Shown here in pieces: positions 8,658 through 18,275 of a DNA stretch of 64,000 nucleotides. The notes below the pieces were generated by a model, which ran no database searches, had not been told where the DNA came from, and was given only the letters and a program-made list of their open reading frames with translations. Within the stretch, counting starts at the first letter, position 1; each line of letters begins with the position of its first letter. The DNA is taken from the NCBI RefSeq assembly GCF_007748115.1, contig NZ_CP036289.1:4216001-4280000 (forward strand), given 5' to 3'. The position numbers and the translations under genes are program-made. This DNA is from Bremerella volcania. GTDB taxonomy: Bacteria; Planctomycetota; Planctomycetia; Pirellulales; Pirellulaceae.

Positions 8658-8771
8658 CTTGGCCAACGGCCCTTTGCGATGAATGCCCTATCTCCACCTT
8701 CGCTCGAGATAAAAGAAAAGACGCAACCGCTAAACAGGAGGAACTTACCTATTTCTCTGTCGTGATAGAGA

Positions 8772-9650
8772 TCAGCGGTAGTAGCCTGGGGCACTTCCAC
8801 CGAAGCGATATTCGAATCCGCCGGTGACAGAGAAATTGCTCGCCGACATTGCATCGGTTCCGCCAAGAGTCATGTTGTCGAGCAGTTCAAATCGCAGAGC
8901 CAGACGCTTATGCAGGAAGTACTTCAGCCCCAACCCAAAGGGCATCGAAACCTGGGCTTGACCACGATCGCGCCCCAGTGCGTCTTCATACTGAAACATG
9001 GCTGCTCCCAAACCCATCGTGGCATAGGGTCGCCAGGCAGAATCACCCCAGGGATAAAACTGCACGTTGTAGTCAAGCAAGATCAGTTGGCTCTTTCCTG
9101 ACGAAAAGGCATTGGTTGGATAGTTGAGACGCCCTTCTGCGATACCTAATCGAACCTCGGCACCCCAGTAATGATCGAAGTCGTATCCCAAGCGAACCCC
9201 ATCGAAGAACGCCCCTTCCTGCTCGACTTCCCCTGGAATCAGATTCTGCAACATGATCGCGCCGGCAAATAAGTCCGCATGAATGGGGCGATTGCGCCAA
9301 CTCATTCCAGTAAGAGGTTGCCCAAAGCCAATATGCCGAGCCGGATCATCGGGATGACTATGCACCAAATCGAACCGATGAGCGAATTGACCGTGGCCAT
9401 GCTTTCCACCAAACCAATTTTCAGTGGAACCTGGCTTCTCGTAGGTTTGAACAGGGTCGACGTCGATCGTGTCCGCCTCAAGAATCGACTTTGGCAGGGG
9501 CTCAATCTCTTCAAACGCGGGGGATTCGGAAGGGGACATCTCCTGAGCGTTTGATACCAGCGCAACGCAAGCCATGACGCTGAGCGTCAACAGCATCGAG
9601 AAACCTTGGCTAAACTTGCAACCCATCCACCAACCTTCGCGGACATCCAC
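8772..9650 (-). CDS. Outer-membrane beta-barrel protein (OmpA/OMP_b-brl-like)
   Basis: Protein of 292 residues. The start at 9650 leaves a short lead before a signal peptide (hydrophobic residues 19-33, processing near SNAQ). A Pro/Glu-rich linker with a Gly/His patch (residues 37-95) follows. From about residue 105 to the end there are alternating amphipathic strands with aromatic girdle residues (VRLGYDF, AEVRLGI, YNVQFYPW, PYATMGLG, FGLGLKYFL, LRFELLDN), as in eight-stranded outer-membrane barrels. The end (FEYRFGG...) fits a barrel closing strand. It probably sits in the outer membrane as a porin-like or structural protein. Its 5-prime end is divergent from the next gene. Confidence 0.75.
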   Translation of the reverse strand: MDVREGWWMGCKFSQGFSMLLTLSVMACVALVSNAQEMSPSESPAFEEIEPLPKSILEADTIDVDPVQTYEKPGSTENWFGGKHGHGQFAHRFDLVHSHPDDPARHIGFGQPLTGMSWRNRPIHADLFAGAIMLQNLIPGEVEQEGAFFDGVRLGYDFDHYWGAEVRLGIAEGRLNYPTNAFSSGKSQLILLDYNVQFYPWGDSAWRPYATMGLGAAMFQYEDALGRDRGQAQVSMPFGLGLKYFLHKRLALRFELLDNMTLGGTDAMSASNFSVTGGFEYRFGGSAPGYYR

Positions 9651-9798
9651 TGATAGCTACCCCAATTGGGCAGCGGATTATCGAAACGTCCTCCTCTGGC
9701 GTCAATGCAGATTCTTAAGTCAAAGTTGGTAAACTTTATTGGATTTGCTAATTTTAAGGCTGCTTGCTAGTAGTTCACCCCTCAACTCATGGAATGGC

Positions 9799-10473
9799 AT
9801 GATGAAGAACCAGTTACTCTTGGCGGCGACCCTGACGCTTCTGGCCTCCAATCTTTTGCTAGCAGACGACAAGGAGCCTGCAATCTATGAGGAATCGAGG
9901 CCATCCAATACGGAGCATGAGAATCGGAAATTCGACCAAGTCCCTGGCGGGCCAGCACTGAAGGAAGTGGAAGAAATCCGCAAACAACTTGGGCCCGAGT
10001 TTTCCATTGAATCTAAAGAGCTGGGGATTGAGCGAGACCGAAGGGAACCGCAATCCGCCGACGATGAGTGGCGTCCTACCGAAGATTGGCCTGGTACACA
10101 GCTCTACCAAGAGGTTCGCGAGTTGGTAGGCAAATTCCGCCACAATGCCAGGCACCTGGAAGAACTAGCAGCCCAAGCCGAACAGATGTCCGAGTACGGC
10201 CTCGCGGACCAACTGAGAGAAATGGCTCGCCATCAATGGGAACACGCGCGAGAATTATCGAAACCCCGCTCTACTCGGCAATATCACAACCCTTGGCAGG
10301 CGACTCCGCCTCATGCCGCCCCGCCCGTAGTGGCAACTCCGCACTGGGCTCCCCCAGAGTATCATCCCCCCACCAACAATCGCCCTCGGGAACCAGCTCC
10401 AACTTATCGTGCTCCCTCAGCTCCCAGCCAGCAATTCGGTGTTCCTAGCTCCTCAGAACCCAAAACACGCTAA
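9799..10473 (+). CDS. Small secreted proline-rich protein, function unknown
   Basis: Protein of 224 residues counted from ATG 9799 (9802 equally possible; an in-frame ATG at 9739 would bury the signal peptide). A signal peptide covers about the first 20 residues, processed near LLLADDK. The middle (about residues 105-165) is predicted helical, charged and regular (QEVRELVGKFRHNARHLEEL and onward), suggesting a short coiled coil. The last 50 residues are rich in Pro, His and Ala and are probably disordered. No family recognised. It lies upstream of the secretion locus but 265 bases separate them. Confidence 0.6.
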   Translation: MMKNQLLLAATLTLLASNLLLADDKEPAIYEESRPSNTEHENRKFDQVPGGPALKEVEEIRKQLGPEFSIESKELGIERDRREPQSADDEWRPTEDWPGTQLYQEVRELVGKFRHNARHLEELAAQAEQMSEYGLADQLREMARHQWEHARELSKPRSTRQYHNPWQATPPHAAPPVVATPHWAPPEYHPPTNNRPREPAPTYRAPSAPSQQFGVPSSSEPKTR

Positions 10474-10725
10474 TCACCAACTTTGATTCCAAAGAGGACG
10501 TCCGTGCCTGTCGCTATATAACATGCGTCAGGCATGAAATGCAGTAGATCCCCCCTAGAAGAGCAGGAGCTTGACGAAGCCCCTTGGCTTTAAGGATGAT
10601 AAGATTGCGTAGATAGACGTAAATTTCACGCACAAAAGGCTTAACGGCATTCTCGGCCTCATGGTAGGCTTAGTATGCACTTATCTTTTTTCTCTAGATC
10701 ACAACTCCCTATCTCTATTCCGCTC

Positions 10726-10730
10726 GGAGG
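10726..10730 (+). promoter_or_regulatory. Ribosome-binding site deciding a TTG start for the first GspE-like ATPase
   Basis: GGAGG at 10726-10730 lies eight bases before TTG 10739. Starting there gives a protein of 574 residues, the same length as the second GspE-like paralogue. An ATG at 10661 would add 26 residues with no family match. Confidence 0.65.
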
Positions 10731-10738
10731 ATAGCGCT

Positions 10739-12463
10739 TTGGCTGGAACCCTGGGAAATTTTGCGGACATTCTGATTCGACGCGGCCTTGTTGGTCCTGA
10801 CCAATTGCGCGAGGCCGAAACCATGGCCGATGCCCAGGGAATCCCGGTTCCCGAGGCGCTGATCCGCTCTGGTTATGTCGGCGCCAACGACGTAATGCGA
10901 GCGGTCGCGGAAGAGCACGGCCTTGAGTTCATTGACCTGGACGAAGTCCGGATCCCCATGTCGGCCGTCGAATTGGTGCCGGAATCGGTCGCCCGTGAAA
11001 ATGTGGTGATGCCGATGGCCGAAGACGATGGTGCCCTGAAGGTTATCATCGCCGACCCTCTCGACCTGGAAACGATCGACAAGCTCCGATTCATTCTCAA
11101 TCGTAAGGTCGAAATCGCGCTTGCCCCGCGCGAAAACATCCTCGAATCGATCAACCGATACTACGGTCAACAGGAAGGTGAATCCGCAGATACGATGCTG
11201 CAGGAATTCACCGATACGGCGATCGACTTCACCGACACCATGGAACAAGACACCATGACGATGGCCGGCGAAGAAACGATCGACGAGACGAGCGCTCCCG
11301 TGGTTCGGCTGGTCCAACTGATGATCAACGAAGCGGTTCAGCTGCGAGCATCCGACATTCACGTCGAACCCTTTGAAGATCGAGTTCGCATTCGCTATCG
11401 CATCGACGGCCGTTTAATCGAACGTGACAGCCCCCCCAGACGTATGCTAGGGGCGATCCTTTCCCGTCTAAAGATTTTGGGGGGTATCGACATCGCCGAG
11501 CGGCGTCGCTGTCAGGACGGACGTATCAAGGCCGATGTCGGCACCAAGACCATCGACCTCCGCGTGAGCGTGATCCCCACCAATCACGGACAATCGATCG
11601 TGATGCGGATTCTGGATAAAGACAGTATCAAGGTGGGGATTCGCCAGCTGGGTCTTTCGGACTCAAACTTCGTCAAGTTCAACAACCTCATCAAGCGTCC
11701 CAATGGGATCGTGCTGGTAACCGGCCCCACCGGTTCGGGGAAGACGACCACCCTTTATGCGGCCCTCAACGAACTTAACCGGCCTGACACCAAAATCATC
11801 ACCGCCGAAGACCCCGTCGAATACTACCTGCCAGGCATCAACCAGACCCAGGTACGTCACAGTATTGGGCTCGATTTTGCGAAGATTATTAAGGCAATGC
11901 TGCGTCAGGCACCCAATATCATCCTCGTCGGTGAAATGCGCGATAGTGAAACAGCTTCCATGGGGATTCAAGCCTCACTAACTGGACACTTGGTTTTCAG
12001 TACACTACACACGAACGATGCGCCCGGTGCCATTACACGTTTGATCGACATGGGTGTTCCCTCTTATCTCGTTTCCAGTACAATTATTGGAGTGCTGGCA
12101 CAGCGCCTGGTCCGGGTGATCTGCGAGAAATGCAAGGCCCCGATCAAGCCTACCAAGGAATCCCTGGAGGCTGCCGGGATCACGCCTGAGATGGCCGAAG
12201 GAGCGACCTTCATGAAGGGTCGCGGATGTGGTAACTGCCAGCGAAGTGGTTACAAGGGACGTATGGGTATTTTCGAGTTAATGCCTATGAACGCACGACT
12301 TAGAGAGCTGGCATTCCAAGGGGCTGCAACGCAGGATATTCGCAAGGCGGCCATTGCTACCGGCATGGACACCCTGTTTGACGACGGGGTGAAAAAGGCC
12401 ATGCTGGGCAAGACCACATTGGAAGAAGTCTTCCGCGTGGCCAAGGTGGTCGAGAAGGCTTAG
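10739..12463 (+). CDS. Type II secretion/type IV pilus assembly ATPase (GspE/PilB family), copy 1
   Basis: Protein of 574 residues from TTG 10739. N-terminal MshEN/T2SSE-N region about 1-150, then the GspE core. Walker A GPTGSGKTTT lies near residue 327, the Asp box and Walker B region (ILVGEMRD) near 397, and the His-box segment STLHTNDAPG near 420. A tetracysteine zinc site (CEKC...CGNC) is near 460-500. It is a hexameric cytoplasmic ATPase that powers pseudopilus or pilus extension. Compared with copy 2, the Walker B lead-in reads QAPN instead of QDPD, and the N-terminal domain lacks the RLG-type motifs. It opens a co-directional locus with PilT, a second GspE, PilC and pseudopilins. Confidence 0.93.
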   Translation: MAGTLGNFADILIRRGLVGPDQLREAETMADAQGIPVPEALIRSGYVGANDVMRAVAEEHGLEFIDLDEVRIPMSAVELVPESVARENVVMPMAEDDGALKVIIADPLDLETIDKLRFILNRKVEIALAPRENILESINRYYGQQEGESADTMLQEFTDTAIDFTDTMEQDTMTMAGEETIDETSAPVVRLVQLMINEAVQLRASDIHVEPFEDRVRIRYRIDGRLIERDSPPRRMLGAILSRLKILGGIDIAERRRCQDGRIKADVGTKTIDLRVSVIPTNHGQSIVMRILDKDSIKVGIRQLGLSDSNFVKFNNLIKRPNGIVLVTGPTGSGKTTTLYAALNELNRPDTKIITAEDPVEYYLPGINQTQVRHSIGLDFAKIIKAMLRQAPNIILVGEMRDSETASMGIQASLTGHLVFSTLHTNDAPGAITRLIDMGVPSYLVSSTIIGVLAQRLVRVICEKCKAPIKPTKESLEAAGITPEMAEGATFMKGRGCGNCQRSGYKGRMGIFELMPMNARLRELAFQGAATQDIRKAAIATGMDTLFDDGVKKAMLGKTTLEEVFRVAKVVEKA

Positions 12464-12809
12464 TAGTTCTTTCACGTCCGCTGAAACAGCAAACCAAGAA
12501 GAAACAAGCGTTTACGCACGTTAGGTGTGTCAACGCGAAAATGATACGACTTATTTGAGTCTTCGATCGCAGGCCCCAACAATTCTGCCATCGGGACAGC
12601 TTTTCCAACGCTTTTCAACCTAAATTCATCAGCAGTTCACGGTCGGGTCGGCACACTGGGAGTTTACGCGTTCGCCTCGGATGGGCGATGCCCGAAACAG
12701 ACATCATCTCAGCGACCGCGATCCGAAAGAGGCTGGATCTTCTTCCTCAGCAGGGCTCATTCATGATGCCCCGCCAAGGTGGTAAATCCTTCAGCGGTAA
12801 AGGGAGCCA
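12464..12809. other. 346-base gap between gspE copy 1 and pilT; nothing recognised
   Basis: No plausible gene, no strong hairpin with a T run and no repeat seen. AAAGGGAG at 12799-12806 is the likely ribosome-binding site of pilT. The length suggests that pilT has its own promoter, but I cannot point to one. Confidence 0.4.
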
Positions 12810-13910
12810 ATGGCGACGATTCTTATTGACAAGTTGTTGCAGGCTGCTGTGAAGCAGGGCGCAAGCGATATCCATATCACGGTGGGTCAGCCGCCGGTGT
12901 TTCGTTTGCACGGTCGCATGCGACAGCTCGATACGAAATCGCTGGAACCAGACGATACCGTTTCGCTGATGAAGAGTATTACGCCCGAACGCTGTCAACG
13001 AGAGCTCCAGGAATCGGGGGGTTCCGACTTTGGTTTCGCGTTCTCCGACCTGGCCCGTTTCCGCGTGTCGATTTTCCGTCAGCGCGGAAACATCTCGATG
13101 GTGTTGCGGCAGATTCCCAATGACATGCTCACCCCCGAACAGCTGGGCCTGCCGGCAAAAGTCCTCGAGCTTTGCCATCGGCCGCGCGGCTTGTTCCTGG
13201 TTACCGGTCCGACGGGTTCTGGTAAGTCGACCACGTTGGCATCCGTGATCAACCACCTCAACGAAACCGTCGACCACCATATCATCACGATCGAAGACCC
13301 GATCGAATTTTATCACTACCACAAAAAGTCGACGGTCAATCAGCGCGAAATCGGCGTTGACGTCCCTTCGTTCTCGGAAGCCATTCGTCGTGCGTTGCGC
13401 CAGGACCCCGACGTGATCCTCGTGGGTGAAATGCGTGACCTGGAAACCATTGAGGCTGCTATTTCCGCGGCGGAAACCGGGCACGTGGTGTTCGGGACGC
13501 TGCATACCAACAGTGCGGCAGGTACCGTCGATCGTATCATCGACGTGTTCCCCTCCGGTCAGCAGGATCAGATCCGTACGCAGTTAGGTTCGGCCCTCTT
13601 GGGCGTGCTCGCTCAAACGCTGTGCCCCAAGATCGGCGGTGGACGCTGTGCTGCTTACGAGCTTTTGAACGTCACCTCCGGTATTTCCAACCTGATTCGT
13701 GAAAACAAAACATTCCGTATTCCATCGATGATTCAGACCGGCTCGAAGCACGGGATGATTCTGATGGACGACTCCCTTTTTAATCACTGGCGGGCCGACC
13801 GCATCACCATGGAAGACGCGCTGGCTAAAGCCCAAAACCCCAATGACCTGGCAAAGCGTATCGCCGACGCCCGACGCGGAAATGTCGACGATCGAGAAGG
13901 TGCTGCGTAA
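12810..13910 (+). CDS. pilT: Twitching-motility/pilus-retraction ATPase PilT
   Basis: Protein of 366 residues, typical PilT length. It begins with the PilT N-terminal PAS-like domain (KQGASDIHITVGQPP), with Walker A GPTGSGKST near residue 132, Walker B ILVGEMRDLET near 203 and the His box FGTLHTNSA near 226. The PilT-type C-terminal region follows (SALLGVLAQTLCP), without the zinc finger found in GspE. It would depolymerise pilus fibres in the cytoplasm. It lies between two GspE-type extension ATPases, 60 bases before the second, so both extension and retraction functions are encoded in one locus. Family assignment is firm. Confidence 0.93.
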   Translation: MATILIDKLLQAAVKQGASDIHITVGQPPVFRLHGRMRQLDTKSLEPDDTVSLMKSITPERCQRELQESGGSDFGFAFSDLARFRVSIFRQRGNISMVLRQIPNDMLTPEQLGLPAKVLELCHRPRGLFLVTGPTGSGKSTTLASVINHLNETVDHHIITIEDPIEFYHYHKKSTVNQREIGVDVPSFSEAIRRALRQDPDVILVGEMRDLETIEAAISAAETGHVVFGTLHTNSAAGTVDRIIDVFPSGQQDQIRTQLGSALLGVLAQTLCPKIGGGRCAAYELLNVTSGISNLIRENKTFRIPSMIQTGSKHGMILMDDSLFNHWRADRITMEDALAKAQNPNDLAKRIADARRGNVDDREGAA

Positions 13911-13970
13911 TCAACCGCTTCTCCTCTCTCCTTTTCCTTTTTACTACCTGACGGACAACGAGACGATTTC

Positions 13971-15695
13971 ATGGCAGTTCGCCGACTTGGACAGATTCTG
14001 GTCGACCTTGGCTTCATCAGCGACGAGCAACTCGTACTGCTGCTGGAAGAGCAAGAAGCCCAGGCCGAACATCAGCCCCTCGGCAAGATCGCCGAGGATA
14101 TGAATCTGATTACCGACGACCAGTTGGCTCAGGCGCTAGCCGAACAACTGCACATGCAGGTGATCAGTCTCGACGACGTTTCGATTGCCCCGGACCTGCT
14201 CCGCCGTATCACCGAGCCGATGGCTCAGTTATACAAGGTCATCCCGGTTTCGTACGAGGAAGATCTCAACCGCTTGACGGTGGCAACCTGTGAACCACAG
14301 AACCTGTCGACGCAAGACGAATTGCGGCAGTTTTTGGGTTACGAAGTCAAAACAGTCGTTTCGACTGAACGCGATATTCAAAAGACGCTGGATCGATACT
14401 ACTCGGAAGATTCCGAGAGCTTCGAAGGTCTCGTCCGCGACCTGGAAGATGACAACGACCTTGCCAAAGCGGCCGCGGCCCTGGAAGGGGACGGCCCGAT
14501 CGATATTACCGATGCCGAAGCCCTCGCCGATAGCGCCCCGGTTCGCAAGCTGTTGAACATGGTGCTCTTGATGGCCATCAAGGACCATGCGAGCGATATC
14601 CACTTCGAGCCCTTCGAAGAAGAGTTCCGTATCCGCATCAAAGCGGACGGCGTTCTCTTTGAAATGGTTCCACCGCCGCGCCACTTGGCCTTCGCGATCA
14701 CGACGCGTATCAAAGTGATGGCCAACCTCGACATCGCCGAACGTCGTATGCCGCAGGACGGTCGTATCGAATTGACGGTGGGTGGTCACCCGGTCGACCT
14801 TCGCGTGAGCGTGCTGCCGACCATGTTTGGCGAGAGCGTTGTTATGCGGCTCCTAGACCGTAGCGTGGTTTCGCTCAACATCGAGAAAGTGGGAATGGGG
14901 GACGAAACCCTGAAGGAATTCCGTCAGGTGATGCACAAGCCGAACGGAATCGTGTTGGTGACCGGCCCGACTGGCTCAGGCAAGACCACGACCCTTTATT
15001 CGGCGCTGAGCGAACTTAACTCAGTCAGCGAAAAGTTGATCACGACCGAAGACCCGGTCGAGTACGACATCGACGGCATCATCCAAATTCCCATCGATCC
15101 AGACATCGGCAATACTTTTGCCAACTGCCTGCGAGCCATTTTGCGACAAGACCCCGACGTGATTCTCGTGGGTGAGATTCGTGACCTGGAGACCGGCGAA
15201 ATCGCCATTCAGGCCTCCCTCACCGGGCACTTGGTGTTCAGCACGCTGCACACCAACGACGCCCCCTCCACGATCACGCGACTTAAGGACATGGGGATCC
15301 CCACGTTCATGATCACGGCGACCGTCGAAGCCATTTTGGCCCAGCGTCTGGTCCGCCGTGTTTGCAGCCAATGCCGTCAGGAACACGAGCCCTCGAAGGA
15401 TGCCATCTTCCTTTTGGAAATGAAAGAAGAAGAGCTGGCAGGGCGAAAGTTCTTCAAGGGAACCGGCTGCGAAAACTGCAACGGAACCGGATACAAAGGC
15501 CGTATTGGCATTTTTGAACTCATGATCATGAACGATGAGCTTCGCTCGTTGATCATGCAAAATACCTCCACCGACGAATTGCGAGACGAAGCCAGGAAGT
15601 TTGGCATGACGCCCCTGCGCGATGCCGGGCTTCAACTTGCCTTTGACGGGCTAACCACCCTGGACGAAGTGCTTCGCGAAACGGTCGTCGATTAA
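13971..15695 (+). CDS. Type II secretion/type IV pilus assembly ATPase (GspE/PilB family), copy 2
   Basis: Protein of 574 residues. The N-terminus shows two successive MshEN-like motifs of 24 residues: one from Arg5 beginning RLGQILVDLG, and a second from about residue 36 beginning PLGKIAEDMN. Both end in a Leu-x-x-x-Leu-x-x-Gln type pattern. The core carries Walker A GPTGSGKTTT near residue 329, Walker B ILVGEIRDLET near 400, STLHTNDAPS near 422 and a tetracysteine zinc site (CSQC...CENC). Family role: ATP-driven extension of pseudopili. In MshEN domains such motifs bind cyclic di-GMP, so this copy may be controlled by that messenger. pilC follows 72 bases later. Confidence 0.94.
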   Translation: MAVRRLGQILVDLGFISDEQLVLLLEEQEAQAEHQPLGKIAEDMNLITDDQLAQALAEQLHMQVISLDDVSIAPDLLRRITEPMAQLYKVIPVSYEEDLNRLTVATCEPQNLSTQDELRQFLGYEVKTVVSTERDIQKTLDRYYSEDSESFEGLVRDLEDDNDLAKAAAALEGDGPIDITDAEALADSAPVRKLLNMVLLMAIKDHASDIHFEPFEEEFRIRIKADGVLFEMVPPPRHLAFAITTRIKVMANLDIAERRMPQDGRIELTVGGHPVDLRVSVLPTMFGESVVMRLLDRSVVSLNIEKVGMGDETLKEFRQVMHKPNGIVLVTGPTGSGKTTTLYSALSELNSVSEKLITTEDPVEYDIDGIIQIPIDPDIGNTFANCLRAILRQDPDVILVGEIRDLETGEIAIQASLTGHLVFSTLHTNDAPSTITRLKDMGIPTFMITATVEAILAQRLVRRVCSQCRQEHEPSKDAIFLLEMKEEELAGRKFFKGTGCENCNGTGYKGRIGIFELMIMNDELRSLIMQNTSTDELRDEARKFGMTPLRDAGLQLAFDGLTTLDEVLRETVVD

Positions 15696-15767
15696 CGCAC
15701 AAATATTGCTGGCCAGCAATCAACGTACACCCAAATTTGACCCCAATAGCAAGAGCCGGACGTAGCC

Positions 15768-17159
15768 ATGCCAACCTATCAATTTGAAGCGATGGACGCT
15801 CAAGGTCAGGAGATCCGCGACGTCATCGAGGCCCCAACCGAAGACGATGCCCAGGCTACTATTCGGCAGATGGGCTACTTCGTTACTCGCATCAACGAAA
15901 AGAAATCGCGAGAAAAGAAGGCCCAGGGGAAAAAGGCCAACCGCGGCTTCGCCATCGGCGGCGTCAGCCATCGTCAATTGACCACGTTTACGCGTCAGTT
16001 GGCTATTCTGCAGAACGCCGGTCTGCCGATTCTGCGAAGCCTGAAAATTCTCGAACAACAAGCCAAGCCAGGCCGACTCAAAAACAGCTTGATGGACGTC
16101 TGCGAAGACATCGAATCAGGTGCCGGCCTTTCCGAAGCGATGGCCAAGTGCCCCAAGTGCTTCAATCGCCTATACGTGAACATGATTCGTGCTGGTGAAG
16201 CGGGCGGTGCGTTGGAAGTCATTCTGATGCGTCTGGCCGACTTCATGGAACGCGACGCCGACCTTCGCCGCAAGGTGCAAGGTGCGATGATCTATCCGTG
16301 CGTGGTGATCACGGTCGCCGTCGGTATCTTGACGTTCATCATGATCAAGATCGTGCCGACGTTCCGTCAGATCTTCGAGGAATTCGAGTTAGATCTGCCG
16401 GCCATGACCGAGCTGCTGATCACCATCAGTAACGGTGTGGTCAACTACTGGTACTGCATCCCGCTGATTCCGGTGGCCGTGTTCCTGTTCGTTAAATTAC
16501 TCCGCAAATTCAAACATGGCCGCATGGGCTGGGACTTGTTCTTCCTGAACATCCCCATCTTCGGCGGCCTGGTCGAGAAGAACGTCCTTGCCCGTACCAC
16601 GCGTACGCTAGGCACGCTGATTTCGTCCGGTGTTCCGATTCTGGAATGCCTGAACATCGCCCGTGACACGAGCGGCAACGCCATGTTCGAGCGGATGTAT
16701 CACAACGTTTCGGAATCGGTGAAAGAGGGTGAATCGATTTTTAAACCGATGGAAGAGAACTGCCGAGCACCCTTCCATCCGATCGCGCTTTTCCTGTGGG
16801 TTATCTTCCCGGTAGCCCCCTTCATTTCATTCTTTTTCATTCCCGCGATGCAGCCGTTTGCCTGGCAGGCAGTCGGCGTGGCCGGTGCGGTTGGGGCCGG
16901 CTGGTACTTCCTCACGCTGCGGCGACGAATGGTGGAACTGTTTGTTACCAACATGATCGACGTGGGGGAAGAGACGGGTGAACTCGACACCATGTTGTAC
17001 AAGGTGGCCGATACCTACGACGAAGACGTCAAGGTTCTCACCGACTCGCTCACCAAAATCATGGAACCGCTGCTGATCGTGTTCCTCGGCTTTTCCGTCG
17101 GGTTCATCGTGATCGCACTGTTCCTTCCGCTGGTCGACTTGATTCAGAACCTGAGTTAA
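15768..17159 (+). CDS. Inner-membrane platform protein of type II secretion/type IV pilus (GspF/PilC)
   Basis: Protein of 463 residues. The short N-terminal YQFEAMDAQG segment is typical of GspF/PilC and is followed by a basic linker (residues 44-62). Two repeated GspF domains follow, at about 65-190 and 270-395. Membrane helices lie near 173-195, 222-245, 335-385 and at the C-terminus (LIVFLGFSVGFIVIALFLPL). The protein anchors the extension and retraction ATPases in the inner membrane. The second repeat carries an extra hydrophobic insertion near residues 340-385. It is followed by a hairpin and the pseudopilin genes. Family call firm. Confidence 0.93.
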   Translation: MPTYQFEAMDAQGQEIRDVIEAPTEDDAQATIRQMGYFVTRINEKKSREKKAQGKKANRGFAIGGVSHRQLTTFTRQLAILQNAGLPILRSLKILEQQAKPGRLKNSLMDVCEDIESGAGLSEAMAKCPKCFNRLYVNMIRAGEAGGALEVILMRLADFMERDADLRRKVQGAMIYPCVVITVAVGILTFIMIKIVPTFRQIFEEFELDLPAMTELLITISNGVVNYWYCIPLIPVAVFLFVKLLRKFKHGRMGWDLFFLNIPIFGGLVEKNVLARTTRTLGTLISSGVPILECLNIARDTSGNAMFERMYHNVSESVKEGESIFKPMEENCRAPFHPIALFLWVIFPVAPFISFFFIPAMQPFAWQAVGVAGAVGAGWYFLTLRRRMVELFVTNMIDVGEETGELDTMLYKVADTYDEDVKVLTDSLTKIMEPLLIVFLGFSVGFIVIALFLPLVDLIQNLS

Positions 17160-17179
17160 GGATATCCGGCGACTCACAC

Positions 17180-17210
17180 GGCGTCCCGGTTTCAGGGGTT
17201 TCGGGACGCC
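17180..17210 (+). other. Intercistronic hairpin between pilC and the first pseudopilin gene
   Basis: Perfect eight-base stem GGCGTCCC/GGGACGCC (17180-17187 with 17203-17210) and a fifteen-base loop, no T run. It is unlikely to stop transcription fully. It could protect or separate the highly needed pseudopilin mRNA from the pilC message. Confidence 0.5.
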
Positions 17211-17320
17211 ATGACTGGGAATCCAACATCTTGACATCCAACAACCAGACCGGCGCCGTAGCGTCAGTCCATTTACCAACACAGAGGCGAAGCTCCGCTT
17301 CGTACTAGGAAAGGTCTACC

Positions 17321-18262
17321 ATGACATCCCGTCCACGCGCATGCCATCGTGGCTTTACCCTCGTCGAATTGCTGGTGGTCATCACCATCATCGGCATTCT
17401 GGCAGGTCTCGCCCTGGTCGGCATCCGAACCGCCGTTGTCGCGGCACAGAATGCGGCAATGAAAGTTGAAGTCGCCAACATTGCCCAGGCACTCGACCTC
17501 TATAAGCAAGATAATGGTGCTTACCCGCCAGATGGCAACACCATCGTCCTCACTGCGACCCAGCGTACGACCGCGTTGAATCGACACCTGCAAAAGATCT
17601 TCCCTCAACGAAATAGCGGGACGGACGTTTTTGATACCAGCACCTCGACGGGGCGCGATTACATCAAGCAGATTGCAGAAGACACCGGCATCATTCGTGA
17701 TGGTGCCTGGGACGGGGCCATGGACACCGACGCGTACAACTTCGCCGCGCTCGACCCGACCGAAGCCTACGTCTTGTTTCTGATGGGTTTCAGCCCCGAC
17801 GTCGAAAACCCGATCACCGGCACCGGCGAACGCACGCCAATTTTTGAGTTTGATGAAACTCGCCTGACCGACGAAGACGACGATGGCTGGTGGTCGTATC
17901 ATCCGAAATTTACTGAAGCGGAATACGTCTACTTCAACGCGAAGACTTACGACGACGGAACAAACGTCGCCGAATACGACTTCACCAGCGATCCCGGCCT
18001 GGCCGACGGCATCGCCCGCCCCTACGGCACGATCAACGCCAACGGCGATTTTGCCTGGGCCGAAGATGGCAAGTTTCAGCTGATCTGTGCCGGGCTCGAT
18101 GGCCATTTCGGCAGCTACACCGACCCCGACGAAATGAAGATGTACCCATCCGGCACAACGCAAAGCGTCGCCTCGACCAGCGTTGCCTACTCGCTGGAAG
18201 ACTTCGACAACATCGTGAACTTCGGCGAGGCCGCTACGCTCGAGAGCGACACCGATTTGTAA
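17321..18262 (+). CDS. Pseudopilin (GspG-like) with long C-terminal domain
   Basis: Protein of 313 residues. A class III (prepilin) leader of 11 residues ends in Gly11, followed by FTLVELLVVITIIGILAGLAL with Glu at mature position 5. This is the GspG/PilE consensus, cut and methylated by prepilin peptidase. The next segment (LDLYKQDNGAYPPDG) is the conserved GspG turn. GspG is usually about 140 residues, whereas this protein has a roughly 200-residue acidic extension with Asp-rich loops that may bind calcium. As the likely major pseudopilin it would form the periplasmic pseudopilus driven by the upstream ATPases. First of four consecutive pseudopilin genes. Confidence 0.88.
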   Translation: MTSRPRACHRGFTLVELLVVITIIGILAGLALVGIRTAVVAAQNAAMKVEVANIAQALDLYKQDNGAYPPDGNTIVLTATQRTTALNRHLQKIFPQRNSGTDVFDTSTSTGRDYIKQIAEDTGIIRDGAWDGAMDTDAYNFAALDPTEAYVLFLMGFSPDVENPITGTGERTPIFEFDETRLTDEDDDGWWSYHPKFTEAEYVYFNAKTYDDGTNVAEYDFTSDPGLADGIARPYGTINANGDFAWAEDGKFQLICAGLDGHFGSYTDPDEMKMYPSGTTQSVASTSVAYSLEDFDNIVNFGEAATLESDTDL

Positions 18263-18275
18263 GAGGAATTTTCCG

